From NCBI RefSeq assembly GCF_000276665.1, contig NW_004955518.1, positions 2,862,148 through 2,926,147 of the forward strand: a DNA stretch of 64,000 nt, in the 5' to 3' direction. Below are positions 53,816 to 64,000 of the stretch, one piece after another (position 1 is the first letter of the stretch; each line of letters starts with the position of its first letter). This stretch comes from Chinchilla lanigera. Lineage: Eukaryota > Chordata > Mammalia > Rodentia > Chinchillidae. The translations under genes and the position numbers were made by a program. The notes under the pieces were generated by a model. It saw only the letters and a program-made list of their open reading frames with translations, ran no database searches and was not told where the DNA came from.

Positions 53816-54506
53816 CCTATGGAGCTTATTAGTTAGAAAACAACTTCCTGTCAAGATGGGAGAAATAGCTTGCCCAGGAAAAAACAAATATAATAGTAGA
53901 TTCTTTACTGTAATGTCTAAGGTTTGTATTTTTCTGGCCTGTTAAAATACCATCTTGGGAGTTTTGTATATTTTAAGAACTGCTTTGTTGCATTGCTTAG
54001 TCTGTGCCACTTTTAGGTTGCCAACTGACTACGCCCCTGCCACACACCCTCTGTCAAATCATGATTAAAATATTGGGTGACGTTTAAAAATATTTTAGCA
54101 TATTTGTTTTGCTTGGCTTCTAATATTTAGACTTCTAGGAAAATAATCCTCTCTAGTAATGGTTGGTGGAAAGTTAGTAGGGTGGGATTTTGTAAGTCAT
54201 GTATATTATATTGGGGCTTGAATAATTAAAAAATGCAATTTTGTTTTGAGAATGCAGAGATGGGGGATTGCCATGGGTTTAAGCAACAATGTTAAAGTCA
54301 ATAGAAGGAAGTAATTCTTTCCCAGTCAGCCTTCCTTGTGCAAGTATTTTGAGTAATGTTTGTTGGAGATGGACATCGTCCCCTGTGAATGTGGTCTCCT
54401 TCACTCAGCAGGTGAAATGCCTCCACAGGTAGCTTGTAGCTTTATTTCTTCCCAGATATGCAAGCATGTAGACATTGGTGGTCAGAGAGAAAGCTGTGTA
54501 CTAGGG

Positions 54507-54607
54507 AATGGGGATTTAGCTCAATGGCACAGCGCCTGCCTGGCAAGCGCAAGGTTGTGAGTTCAATTCCTGGTACCAGAAGAAAAACAAACAAACAAAT
54601 AAACGAA
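54507..54607 (+). repeat. ID-like SINE in intron 1
   Basis: GGGATTTAGCTCAATGGCAC ... GAGTTCAATTCCTGGTACC and a CAAACAAA tail. GAAAGCTGTGTACTAG and GAAAGCTGTATACTAG flank it. Confidence 0.94.
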
Positions 54608-54964
54608 AAGAAAGCTGTATACTAGAGAGAGATGAAACTAGAAGAGATGATACAGCAAAGCCTTGCAGATAATAGTGAAAAGAAAGCTTATGTTTCTTAT
54701 GGACCAGGTATATTACAAAGCAAACCTATGGTTTTCATGTGAGGAATTAAGGTGTAAGGAGATTAATTTCTTGCCAGAGCTTGGAACAATGGTTTAAATT
54801 TAGGTCTGTGGCTACAAAGCTTGTGCCAGCAATAGGACGTGTGTTTTTCTCCCTTGGGTCTCAGTTGGCTTCTGTCTTTGGAGAGTCAAATAAGAAGTTG
54901 GGAATTTATTTCTGTCTCCTTGTAAGCTCCATATTGTGAACTTCAAGAACATACAGTAAATCAT

Positions 54965-55135
54965 ACGTAGTGATGCACTTCTGGGAGACTGAGGTAGGAG
55001 AAATGAAACTTTGGCCCAGCACGGGCAATTTCATTACTTAGTGAGACACTGTCTTAAAAAAAAAGAAAAATAAGAAAGGACTAGAGATGAAGCTCAGTGC
55101 ACAGGCCCTGGGTTCAGTCCCAAGTACCACAATAA
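54965..55135 (+). repeat. Composite B1-like + ID-like SINE (decayed)
   Basis: GTAGTGATGCACTTCTGGGAG ... GAGACACTGTCTTAAAAAA, then GGACTAGAGATGAAGCTCAG ... GGGTTCAGTCCCAAGTACC. Confidence 0.75.
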
Positions 55136-56729
55136 ATGAAGGAAGGAGCAAGGAGAAAAGAAAACATTCTAGGTTAGGTTTCCTGGGCAGCTAATTCTGA
55201 GATGGAGATTTGTAAGAGGGTTTGTTAGAATACTTTTGGGGTGTACACTTGTGAAAGGAAAGAATTTTAGGAACTTTAGTGAAAGCCAGGGATGATTCAC
55301 CAGGGAACCCTCCAGAGCTGTCCTGAATTGTAGTGAGCTGTGCCCATCAGTTATGGGATATGGTTTGCCTCAGGAAGAGGGCCGACCTTGGGCAAGGGGT
55401 CTCTCTTGAGGGGAGGCCAATTTTAAAGTAGACTTAAATAGCTGAGGGCTATCTGCTTACTGTACCCCCAGCAGCTAGGAGAGTAAGGCTTTCAATCATA
55501 AGGGGAAATATAGATGTTACAAACATTATGGTGTCTACTGAAGTGCCTTTAAATTGCTTGTAGTCTGGGAGAAATAGGGCTTTGAAATCTAGTAGTTAGA
55601 GAGCTAGCTATTTGATGAAGCAGAAGCTTAGGGGGAGTAAGGTGTACGTGTGTCACCTTTTCACCTTAGCTTCGAAGGCAGGGTTGACCTTAGTGCTCTG
55701 TCCAGCTTGAGTGAGTGAACTGAAAGATTCATCAAACAAGCTTTCAGTGATTGTCAGTCACTGCTAGGTTCTGAGAATGTTTTAGCGAGAAGACAGACAT
55801 CACCTGTGCTCTGTGAATTAGGGCTTACAGTCTAGTGCAGGAGACAGGTATCACTCAAGTATTAGTCCTTAGGAAAAACGCTTACAGTGAGGGACACTGA
55901 AGTAAGGAATATTGTTCTGTGAGTGTGAATAATAAAGAAACTTGATCTAGTCTAGAGGATTTAGGGGAGGTTTCCCTTGGGAGATAATGCTTGAGTCATT
56001 TTTTGTCACTTTCTCTTGTCTTGGAAAATCTGAGAAAACATCCCCATTGAACCTATTACCTTGTCTCTATCTGATTTTCAATGAGTGAGAGGCAGTGGAA
56101 GCAACACAGATAACTCGAAATGGAAATGTCCATAAGAATGTTTTAGAGCTTTGGAACCACTTATGGCATTGTTTCTTCTTTTTTTCCTGCCCTCTCTTTG
56201 GACTTGGGGGCTGAGACTTTTGGGAAGCTCATTTTCAAGGAAGTAAAATCAATTAGGAAGCTGTTATGAATTGTACAAGACTTGGGCTTGGAGAGTAACT
56301 GGAATTAGTGAGAAGGGGTTTGAGTGTGGATGTAATATGAAGGGTTAGGATAAGATATGCTGTTTGATTAGATATAGTGTGTTAGAAAAAAAGTTTTTAA
56401 CTTATGTGCTTAGAAGAATAGAGTTGCCTTTTACTGAGATGTGGAAAATTGGGGAGGTACATGTGTGTGAGACAGAAATAAGAGTTCTAACATGGAGATT
56501 TTAAATTTGAAATTCCTACTGCATATTCAGATGGAAAGTTCAGAGTAGGCAGTAGGATGTAGCAGTTGAGACTTTGGGGAAGAGCCTTGGCTGGTTAGAA
56601 ATTTAGGAGTTGTTATTATACATATGGTATTTAAAGCTATGCGATTACTAAGATTGTGTGGAGGAGGAGAGGTCTGAGGACTGAATCCAAGGCCGACTGA
56701 AGGTAAGAGATCAGGAAGAAGAAATCTGT

Positions 56730-56935
56730 GTGGGTGCATGTGAGTGTGTGTGCGTATGTGTGTTTTACTGGAATTGAACCCAGGGAGTGCTGAGGTACAC
56801 ACCCAGCCCATTCATTCATTCATTCATTCATTCATATATATTTTGAGGCAGGATCTTGCTAGGTTGCTCCTGTTGACTTTGAATTTGCAATCTTCCTGCC
56901 TCAGTCTCTCATGTAGACTGGAAAATGATAGGCTT
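56730..56935 (-). repeat. (TG)n, decayed ID/B1 composite, (ATTC)n
   Basis: A TG run, then GGAATTGAACCCAGGGAGTGC, an ATTC repeat (56,812-56,837), then an antisense B1 remnant (GAGGCAGGATCTTGCTAGG ... CTTCCTGCCTCAGTC). Confidence 0.7.
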
Positions 56936-56999
56936 GTATGAGGATTGAATTTTTAATATATTTAAAGTATTTAGGAGAGTGCTTATTGCTTACTATATC

Positions 57000-57450
57000 A
57001 TATTTACTGCTCTAGACTTTGTAGCTTTAACAGCACATTGATTCTGACTTGCTTTTTTGGGGCGGGGGGACTGGGAATCGAACTCATGACCTCAGGCTTG
57101 CCAGGCAATTTATTATGCTGCTGAGCTGTATCCCCGGCCCAACAGCATATTAATTCTGTTACAGTTCCTGTGGGTCAGGAGTCCTGGCAACAGCTTAGTT
57201 GTGTCCTCTGCTTCAGAGTCTCACAATTGCTATCTGGGATCAGTTAGGGCTATATTCTCACATGAGTCTTGACCGAAGAAAGATTGTTTCAAAGTTCATG
57301 TAGTTGTTGGCAGAATTTAGTTCCTTTGGAGTTGTTGGACTGAGAGTCTTTGAGTTCTTAGCTGGCTTCTCACTGCAACCGATTATAGTCCTTTGCCACA
57401 CGGGCCTCTGGGACAGTGCAGCTTGCATGGACAAAGCAAGCAAACTGAGG
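57000..57450 (-). repeat. Ancient LTR-like repeat interrupted by an ID-like SINE
   Basis: The ID (57,047-57,139, antisense) is framed by AACAGCACATTGATTCTG and AACAGCATATTAATTCTG. The host repeat (TCCTGTGGGTCAGGAGTCC, GTTGTTGGACTGAGAG, CACACGGGCCTCTGGGAC) is a familiar mammalian element of uncertain name. Confidence 0.7.
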
Positions 57451-57589
57451 AAGTAATGAAAAGAACCATACAGAAGTCACAGTTGTATGTAACCTGATGA
57501 GAGAATTGACAGCCCATCCTTTGCCGTGAGTCTAGGTCCTGCTCACACTTAAGGAAGGGAGATTAAACATAAAAGAGTAAAATAAAGGA

Positions 57590-57795
57590 GAGGTAGTAGG
57601 AAACAAAAAAGTAGACTCTTTGGAGATGAGGAAGGGAATGGGGGGAAGGTAGATGTTAAGGGATCAAAAATGATCAAGATCATTAATACATTATACATTA
57701 ATACAATATCATTAATACATATATTAATTCCTCAAAACAAATGTAACTATTATATAGTGCAAACATATACCAATTTAATAAAGGAAAGGAAATTA
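57590..57795 (+). repeat. Purine-rich L1 3' UTR-like fragment
   Basis: GGAGATGAGGAAGGGAATGG, then repeated CATTAATACAT, ATGTAACTATTATATAGTGC and AATTTAATAAAGG. A weaker member of the group at 9.3, 30.6 and 33.0 kb. Confidence 0.45.
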
Positions 57796-59066
57796 CCCAA
57801 GGGTGTGATGTCAGCAGGTGGGGTTGTTGGGGTCCCTTTTTGAGTCTTTCTGCTCCTTGCAGTGTGCGCCGAGTGTTAACCGCTGTTGTTCTCATGGGAA
57901 TGATTAAGGGGAGCAGAGGGTAGAGGAGCAGAGGGTAGGAGGAAGGCGGGATTGTCTTTGGTCTGACACACCTGGGAGGAAACTTGAGTGTGCACTGTTG
58001 TCAGGATTGGCCATGGTCCACTTTTTCAAGAGGGGCCGGCCAGCAGAGTGAAGAGAGCCTGCTGGGCAAGTGGTAGATTTAGAAGTCCTCTTGTTTGTTT
58101 GCTTGTTTTCCTCACCAGAAGAGGAAGTTAGGTCCTCAGCACAGAGGGAGTAAGGAGGAAGAGGTGGTAGGTTTGAGAAATGAGAAGAAAGTTTGAATCA
58201 TCTGGAGTGGGGGGTGATTGACTAAGGAGATACAGTTAATTTGCCAGGCAGCCCTCAGGACTTAGCTGATATTTATAGCTGTGTAGGGAGACTAATTAAT
58301 TAGCAAGTTTGTGTTTCCTCAGCTGCTTAGGTACAAATGTGGAGGAAGATGAGGCTTTCATGAGGACTAAGGTTCTGCCAAGCCAGTAAGATAGGGGCAT
58401 GGAAAGGATTTTAATGGTGGACCATGAAATCTAGATCTATTAAAAGAATTGAAGGCGGCAGCTGGAACAGTGAGAAGATGGTGAATTAGTGAATTGAAAG
58501 AATAGACATTACAGGAACTGAAGTACTGAGGAGAGAGCTGGGATTTAGGAGATGGTGGTCAAAATAGCTGCTTGAAATGCAGATTATGGGTGGGATGCTG
58601 TTGTCAGTAATGAGCAGGTCTTAGAGTATCTAGAAATAGGTTCATTTGAACCATTAAGTAGAAACAAGAAGAGATACCACCTTTTCCCTAATAGTGACTT
58701 TATTAGGGAATTGAACTTCTGATTGATTGATAAGAGTGGACTGCTATCTGTAGAAAATAGTTTTTTATTTGGAGTAATTGACGTGTAACTTCCCTGGAGT
58801 TAAAAAATCAAAGACAGAGTAGGAAGCAAAGGCTAACTTGTTAGGTAATATGTCAGATTAAGATCATAAGGTGATATTTCATATGGTTCAAGGATTCAAA
58901 AATTTTATTTGATGTTGCCATAGTATTTCTACAGTTCTTATACTTGTGAACATTTGCTATTGCTTTTTAAAAATTTACCAAGGTTGTATTTCTTTTTTAT
59001 TTTTTAATTAAAAATTTTAACTGATACAGGCATAAAAATTGTACATATTAATGAGAAGCCATGTGA

Positions 59067-59179
59067 TTTATTTTATTTTATTTTATTTTATTTTTGGTTT
59101 TTCTTCTGGTACCGGTAATCGAACTCATGACCTTGCGCTTGCCAGGCAGATGCTGTGCCACTGAGCTAAATCCCCAGCC
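59067..59179 (-). repeat. ID-like SINE in intron 1
   Basis: (TTTTA)n tail, then TTCTGGTACCGGTAATCG ... GAGCTAAATCCCCAGCCCC. GAAGCCATGTGA flanks both sides. Confidence 0.95.
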
Positions 59180-60047
59180 CCGAAGCCATGTGATGTTACC
59201 ACTTATTTATGGACAAAATGTTCAAAATCCTTTCCTCACTTTTTTTTTTGTGATATGTGGTATGTTAGTACTGTATCTATAGTCACTCTATCCTGCAGTA
59301 GTACACTAGAATTTCTCCTAACTTCAACTTAGTATCCATTGATCAGTCTTTCCTCATTCTTACCCTTTCTTCCTAACCTTGGCAGACTCTGGTGAACACT
59401 ATTCCACTCTCAATTTCTGTGAGATCAACTATTTTTTTATGTTCCGCACATAAATGAATTCATGCAGTACTTGTCTTTCTGCTCCTTGTTTAGTTCACTT
59501 AACAGTCTTGTTATATCCATGTTGTCATAAATGACTGGCTTTCTTTCTTTGTTATGGTTGAATAGTATTCCAGTGTATGTAGGTATCACATTTTCTTGAT
59601 CTAATCAGTTGCACTTTTTAAGTTTTACCCATTTCTTGGCTATTGTGAATAGTGTTAAATTAACATGGGAGTGCAGATACTGATTTGAATTCCTTTGGGT
59701 GTATACCCAGGAGTAGAATTGCTGATGTGTACTTTCGTTTTTAATTTTTTGAGAAACTTTCATATACTGTCTTCCATAATGACTGTACTAATCTATATTC
59801 ATATCAGCAGTATGAAAGGGTTCCCTTTTCTTCACATCCTCCATCCCCGCTATGGCTGTCTTTTGATAATAGCCATTCTTACTAAAGTAAGATGATACCT
59901 AACTGTGGCTTTGATTTGCATTTCCCTGATAATTAGTAATGTAGAGCATTTTTTTTATATACTCATTGGCCTTTGTATGTCTTCTTTTAAGAAATATTGA
60001 CATATTTAGCCCTTTTGTCAATTTTTAAATAATTTTCTGGTTTTTTT

Positions 60048-60195
60048 TGTTGTTGTTTTTTTGTCTTTTTGAGACAGGGTCTCGCTGTGCAGTTCGGACT
60101 GACCTTAGCTCAGGCTGGTCTCAAACTCACAACGATCCCCCTGCCTCAGCCTCTCGAGTGCTGGGATTACAGACATGCGCCACCACGCCCAACTT
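60048..60195 (-). repeat. B1-like SINE inside the L1
   Basis: GAGACAGGGTCTCGCTGTGC ... CACAACGATCCCCCTGCC ... CACCACGCCCAAC. Slightly shortened in the middle. Confidence 0.95.
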
Positions 60196-60474
60196 TCTGT
60201 TTTGTTTTGCTGTTGAGTTTTTCGAGGTCTTTATGTATTCTGGATATTAACCCCTTCTTACATGTGTAGTTTGCAGATATTTTCTCCCATCCTGTAGGAT
60301 CTGTGCGGTTTGTTGTTTCCTTGGCTGTACAGCAGCTTTTTAATTTGATGTAATTCTGTTTGTCTTCGTTTGCTTTTATTTCCTGTGCTTTAGTTGTCTT
60401 GTCCAAAAAAGACAGAATTCCTAATCAATTCCAACGTCTTAAAGCACTTCTCCTATATTTTCTTCTAATGGTTT

Positions 60475-61051
60475 TGTCACCAGGAAGCCTGGTCCTGATG
60501 CCACAAGGAACTGGCCCTTTTTCCTCAGTTCTTTGTGTCTTCAGCAGAAGAATTCAGACTATATCCAATGGCAGCTGTGCAGAACTATAGGCAGAGTTTA
60601 TTGTAAAGCAGATATAGATAGAATTATGCCTTCGAGTGAAAAGTTAAGATGGACAGTGCCATAAAGGTGTCTGCACTGAGTAGCAATTCGGGTAATGTTA
60701 CTGTTGCAAAATGATTTCCTGACTTATTCAAATAAGAAACTTATAGATGAAATTTATAAAAGAAAAAGTTGTAATCTAGTTTAGGTTTTAGCTCAAGGCA
60801 GGGAAGGTATTTGAACAATGTGCCCCTTTCTGTTATTAAACCAGTAGGCTATAGCAACCAGGAATATTGTATGCCATGTTCTAGAAGTAGAGGCCCTGTG
60901 TACTTACATGCTTCTGAGACCTAATGAAAGATTTTAAATGTGTTATATACTGAGACCTTCTTTTCTTCATTTAACTGCTGGCAAAGAAAATGTACTTTTT
61001 TGGGCCCCTTTTGTCCCTTGTGCCTGCTAATGTCTAACTACTTGCCTAACA
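60475..61051 (-). mobile_element. Solo LTR (ERV1-like) inserted in L1, 4-bp TSD
   Basis: 577 bp from TGTCACCAGG to TGCCTAACA. GTTT stands immediately before (60,471-60,474) and after (61,052-61,055). On the minus strand AATAAA lies at 60,597-60,602, about 120 bp before the LTR end, as expected for R. The L1 reads on across the site when the LTR is removed. It is not of the family at 37.7 and 43.0 kb. Confidence 0.8.
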
Positions 61052-61269
61052 GTTTCATTGTTTTTGGTCTTACTTTTAAATCTTTAACCTGTTTTGAGTA
61101 CCTTTGGTAACTGATGTGAAAGCTGTCTAGCTTCATTTTTCTGCATGTAGACCCTGAATTACTCAGCACCACTTACTACTTTTTGAACTAATCAGTACCA
61201 GCCTACTCTCACATTGAAACAGCACCTTAATTTTACTTATGAAAACTGTCACTTCTTGTTTTTAGTTTG

Positions 61270-61820
61270 TATAATTCTAGTAGTCTTGACTACCCTTCCC
61301 CAAAGGTGTCATTGAAATGTATCTCATCTCTGGGTACAATGATGTCCAATGATAAGTTCCATGAGAAACACATTGTGCTAGAGACTTTTGAGAAGGAGCC
61401 CTGCTCTATAAGAGCTGCTTTAGTCATCTTGCTCTTCAGGGGGAGGCTATTTAAGAATTGAGTCAGTTTGGGGGACAGAAGAGATGGAGATGGTGAAAGT
61501 CCTAGTGACATCATTTGAGCCTTAATCAAGCTACTTTAAAGCTACCTCTGCAATTTTTAGTTATTTGGACCAATAAATCCTTTTTATATTTAAGAAGACT
61601 TTCTGTCATCCATAATCAAAGGAGATCCAGTGCGTAGGTATAATTATCATAAGGAGTTTGCCAGATTCTTTAAGCTTGTTTGAATGAGAGAAGAAGAGTA
61701 TAGCTGAAACCTTGTAACATGTTAAATCTTTCTTCTAGATCTTTTACATAATCTATTTTTTAAGCGTATGAACGTCAGACCAGAGTCAAATCTTGTATCT
61801 GATACTAGCTACCTGTTGCT
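61270..61820. other. Intron sequence, no recognised feature
   Basis: No exon signals or named repeat. Frames of 64 (+) and 79 (-) residues overlap at 61,267-61,529. Confidence 0.45.
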
Positions 61821-61824
61821 TTAA

Positions 61825-61965
61825 ACCTCTCATTTTCAAGGCTGACGTAGGAAGATCGCTGTGAGTTCAAGGCTAGCCTAGGGGACATAGTTCAGCCCAG
61901 TCTGGGCTACATAATGAGTTCAAGGCCATCCTGGGCTACAGAATAAGACTCTATTTGAAAAAATA
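61825..61965 (+). repeat. B1-like SINE (diverged)
   Basis: AAGGCTGACGTAGGAAGATCG, GTGAGTTCAAGGCTAGCC, GTCTGGGCTACATAATGAG, then AAATAAAACAG. The left end is lost. Confidence 0.8.
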
Positions 61966-62389
61966 AAACAGAACAAAACAGTAACAAAAACTCTCCAATT
62001 CAGTTTTCTCATGTATAGAATGAAGAGAATGATAGCAATTTTGCGGGGCGATTGGAAGGATTAAATGGGGTAATGGATATATAATGTCTAGCATGGTATC
62101 TCACACTGTTGGTTCTTTTTCCCTTCCTCTTCCCCAGCCTCTAACATACTTTCTGAAACCTAGCAGTAGTGCAGTAAATTTTAGTGTGAAGGATGTATGC
62201 ATAATTGAACAAACCATCAGGGTTTTACCTTTCTGTTTCTTAATTCTTACTGTATTCAAAATACTGCAATTTATTTGACTAATAGTCAAGATTTTTTTCC
62301 CCCAAATAAAATCTTGCTGCATAGATTTTTTTTTTCTTCCCAGTTCGGGCAAGGGCCTCTGACTCAGGCATTCACATTCATATTATTAT

Positions 62390-62545
62390 TCCAAGAGAAA
62401 TTACAGGACAACTAATACTCACTGAGTACTAGCTTTGAATAAGGTGTATGCTTTATACTTTATATAATAAAGTATCTCATTTATTCCTCATAATAGAATA
62501 ACCTTAATGGTGTATACTGATTACAGAGTCCAAACTACTTCTCAG
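62390..62545 (+). repeat. MIR-like ancient repeat
   Basis: TACTCACTGAGTACTAGC, ATCTCATTTATTCCTCATAATAG and ACAGAGTCCAAACTACTTC follow the MIR3/MIRb layout. Confidence 0.55.
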
Positions 62546-62639
62546 AAAATGTGATGTAGGAGTCAGCATATATTACTCCATTTTTCTTTTTCAAAATTAA
62601 AACCCATCTGATGGCATGTATCCTGTTACAGATACAATG

Positions 62640-62770
62640 TAATACATTGATTAAGGAAGTAGACTCTGGAGCTAGACTGTCAAGGTTTGAATTGTGGCTC
62701 TATTATTTACTAATTATGTTGCACAGTTTATATAATCCCTGGGTACCTCATATTCATCATCTGAAAAATG
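62640..62770 (+). repeat. MIR SINE next to GTF2F2 exon 2
   Basis: GTAGACTCTGGAGCTAGACTG, AAGGTTTGAATTGTGGCTC, TACTAATTATGTTGCACAG and TTCATCATCTGAAAAATG give the MIR consensus order. It ends 16 bases before the exon. Confidence 0.8.
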
Positions 62771-62786
62771 TTTAATTTTGTTTTAG

Positions 62787-62860
62787 GTGCCTAAGTATTT
62801 GTCACAGCAGTGGGCTAAAGCCCCAGGAAGAGGTGAAGTTGGGAAACTGCGGATTGCCAA
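62787..62860 (+). CDS. GTF2F2: GTF2F2 coding exon 2
   Basis: Preceded by TTTTGTTTTAG and followed by GTAAGT, a strong donor. The 74 bases continue exon 1 in phase: VPKYLSQQWAKAPGRG then EVGKLRIA, plus two bases (AA) of the next codon, presumably Lys 47. This is residues 23-46 of TFIIF beta, inside the dimerisation region that pairs with RAP74. Compared with the human protein as I recall it, the only change is Pro for Ser at residue 35. The next exon is not in the window. The AG at 63,983-63,984 is not a credible acceptor, because the translation after it diverges at once. Confidence 0.97.
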
Positions 62861-63212
62861 GTAAGTTATGTGTGTATTATTGACGTTTTTAAAAGCTGTT
62901 TCTGAAATTTTTCTAAGCACTTTTAAATGTGAGTACAACCGTTGGTCAGATAGTTTACTTGGAAGATGAGAAAGTGCATCTGGCAGGCCTTCTCAGGAGT
63001 GGGTTAGTAACTGGCCTCCAAGGAGACATGCGGAGTAGTTCCTCGACCACTGCATGAGGCTTTGAGGGACCCTAGACACGAGCCATCACCATCAGTGAGA
63101 CCTATCGGTCATTGAATTTTTCTGTGTTTAGATTTTTTGTCCCTAAAGTTGCCTGTTTTGCAGGGCTTTTACATGAATCAAGTGAGATGAAATGAACATA
63201 ATTATTCATTTT

Positions 63213-63305
63213 TCTCCCATCTGTCCAACTACTAACAAGACTAGACCCTGCTTAGCTTCGCAGATCGGACAAATTGGGCGAGTTCAGGGTGGTATGGCCA
63301 TAGAC
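63213..63305 (-). pseudogene. 5S rRNA pseudogene, 3'-truncated
   Basis: The minus strand begins GTCTATGGCCATACCACCCT, like 5S rRNA nucleotide 1, and keeps GAAGCTAAGCAGGGTC (box A region) and GTTAGTA...TTGGA...GGGAG. It stops at about nucleotide 88 of 121. Substitutions in the internal promoter and the missing 3' end argue against a working gene. Mammalian genomes contain many such copies. Confidence 0.9.
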
Positions 63306-63384
63306 TATTTATTTGTATATTTAACTTTGTAAGATGTTGTATTTGTGGAAATGGTAAATTACATTTTCTTGAGTTGTCATACTT

Positions 63385-63466
63385 TATTTTATCTCTAGTG
63401 CTGAGTCTCAAACCTTTGGCCTCATGCATATATGGCAGGCCCCTCTACCACTGAGCTACAATCACA
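63385..63466 (-). repeat. ID-like SINE (old)
   Basis: CTAGTGCTGAGTCTCAAACC ... CTCTACCACTGAGCTACAATCAC, an antisense tRNA-SINE without a clear tail. Confidence 0.8.
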
Positions 63467-63492
63467 GCTTTAGTCAGACTTTTATTGAAAGC

Positions 63493-63690
63493 TAGGTTTG
63501 ATGCCGCATGCTTGTAATCCTAGCATTCACCTGTAATCCTAGCACTCAGAAGGCTGAGCCATTCACAGCCATGTTTGTGAATTGGCGGCCACTCTGGGCT
63601 ACCAAGGGGGTAGGTAGCCTAGGAAACATTGAGTTCAAAGCCAGAGTGGACTGTATTGTGGACTACATAGAGAGACCCTGTCTCAAAGAA
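63493..63690 (+). repeat. B1-like SINE with extra internal sequence
   Basis: AGCTAGGTTTGATGCCGCATGC, then TGTAATCCTAGCA twice, later GAGTTCAAAGCCAGAGTGG and GAGAGACCCTGTCTCAAAG. The left part is partly duplicated. Confidence 0.8.
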
Positions 63691-63699
63691 GAGAAACTT

Positions 63700-63860
63700 C
63701 AAGCTGGGCATGGTGGCACACACCTGTAGTCCTAGCATTCAGGAAGCTAAGGCAGGAGGATTGCTGAGTTGCTGTGAATTTGAGGCCAGCCTGGGCTGCA
63801 TAGTAAATTCAAGGCCAGCCTCGACTACGGTGTGAGACCCTGTCTGGAAACTAAAAAAAA
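63700..63860 (+). repeat. B1-like SINE
   Basis: AGCTGGGCATGGTGGCACAC ... GAGGCCAGCCTGGGCTGC ... GTGAGACCCTGTCTGG, then A. Confidence 0.93.
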
Positions 63861-64000
63861 GAATAGAAACTTTAAAAAAACCTTTTTAGAAAAAGGAAAG
63901 GATGTGTATTTTTAATTGTAACTCTATGAATCCCTCTAAAGTGGATTTCTTTGTAATGTAGATACATACCTTCTTTTTCTTAAGGACGAAAGAATTTTTT

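Larger units (their letters stand above)
59193..61210 (-). repeat. L1 3' half, antisense, with nested elements
   Basis: Antisense L1: TTATGGTTGAATAGTATTCC, GGCTATTGTGAATAGTG, GGTGTATACCCAGGAGTAG, CATTTCCCTGATAATTAGTAATG, TCTCCCATCCTGTAGG, GTCTTACTTTTAAATC. It is interrupted by a B1 (60,048-60,195) and by the solo LTR at 60,475. No long ORF remains. Confidence 0.85.
50349..62786 (+). other. GTF2F2: GTF2F2 intron 1
   Basis: 12,438 bp between donor GTACTG and acceptor TTTTGTTTTAG. It holds B1 and ID SINEs, an L1 split by a solo LTR, MIR and L2 remnants and simple repeats. I find no further coding exon in it. The region 55,140-56,700 is unique or weakly L2-like, and 57,800-59,040 holds nothing I can name. 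Confidence 0.9.
62861..64000 (+). other. GTF2F2: GTF2F2 intron 2 (5' part)
   Basis: Starts GTAAGTTATG and continues past the window edge. It contains a 5S rRNA pseudogene, one ID and two B1-like SINEs. Confidence 0.85.

Noticed and set aside
63981..64000. Possible GTF2F2 exon 3 acceptor (TTAAG) at the window end
   Set aside because: Joining it to exon 2 gives K-T and then residues unlike the recalled TFIIF beta sequence, and the pyrimidine tract is poor.

Overview
This is mammalian nuclear DNA, and almost certainly from a rodent. Two short interspersed elements dominate it. One is a monomeric 7SL-derived B1-like element (about 140-160 bp). The other is a tRNA-derived ID-like element (about 75 bp of body plus an A-rich tail) with a box A reading GGGATTTAGCTCAG and a body ending in a GGTACCGG-type motif. 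This pairing, and the exact ID flavour, fits Castorimorpha (beaver, kangaroo rat or pocket gopher) better than mouse, rat or squirrel. That placement is inference from recalled consensus sequences and was not checked against a database.

One protein-coding gene is present, GTF2F2 (TFIIF beta subunit, RAP30), on the + strand, and only its 5' end is inside the window. A CpG-rich, TATA-less promoter with an NRF1-type site lies at about 49,970-50,480. Coding exon 1 (22 codons) is at 50,283-50,348, intron 1 spans 12.4 kb, and coding exon 2 is at 62,787-62,860. The gene then runs off the right edge in intron 2. A MIR element ends 16 bases before exon 2, and a decayed antisense 5S rRNA pseudogene sits about 350 bp after it.

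The first 50 kb hold no gene that I can support. They are layers of transposon: old L2, MIR and MER5 remnants; L1 fragments; a series of ERVL-MaLR LTRs, two of which still belong to full LTR-internal-LTR insertions (11,273-13,760 and about 40,091-42,377); two ERV1-type solo LTRs of one family in opposite orientations (37,741-38,394 and 42,998-43,723); and a late wave of B1 and ID insertions, many with clear target-site duplications. In intron 1 a 577-bp solo LTR with a 4-bp duplication splits an L1.

The most unusual structures are these. (1) A 135-bp segment embedded inside an ID SINE is an inverted, essentially perfect copy of part of a MaLR internal region 1 kb away. (2) An internally deleted mariner-like transposon (20,043-20,586) keeps 43-bp inverted ends and a 72-codon open stretch of transposase. 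(3) A tailless 5' fragment of U2 snRNA is flanked by a perfect 12-bp target duplication. (4) A roughly 520-bp retroposon of no family I recognise (35,186-35,740) has internal repeats, a poly(A) tail, a target duplication and a partial second copy at 40,461. There are no CRISPR arrays, operons or other prokaryotic features. A 100-N assembly gap lies at 45,543-45,642.
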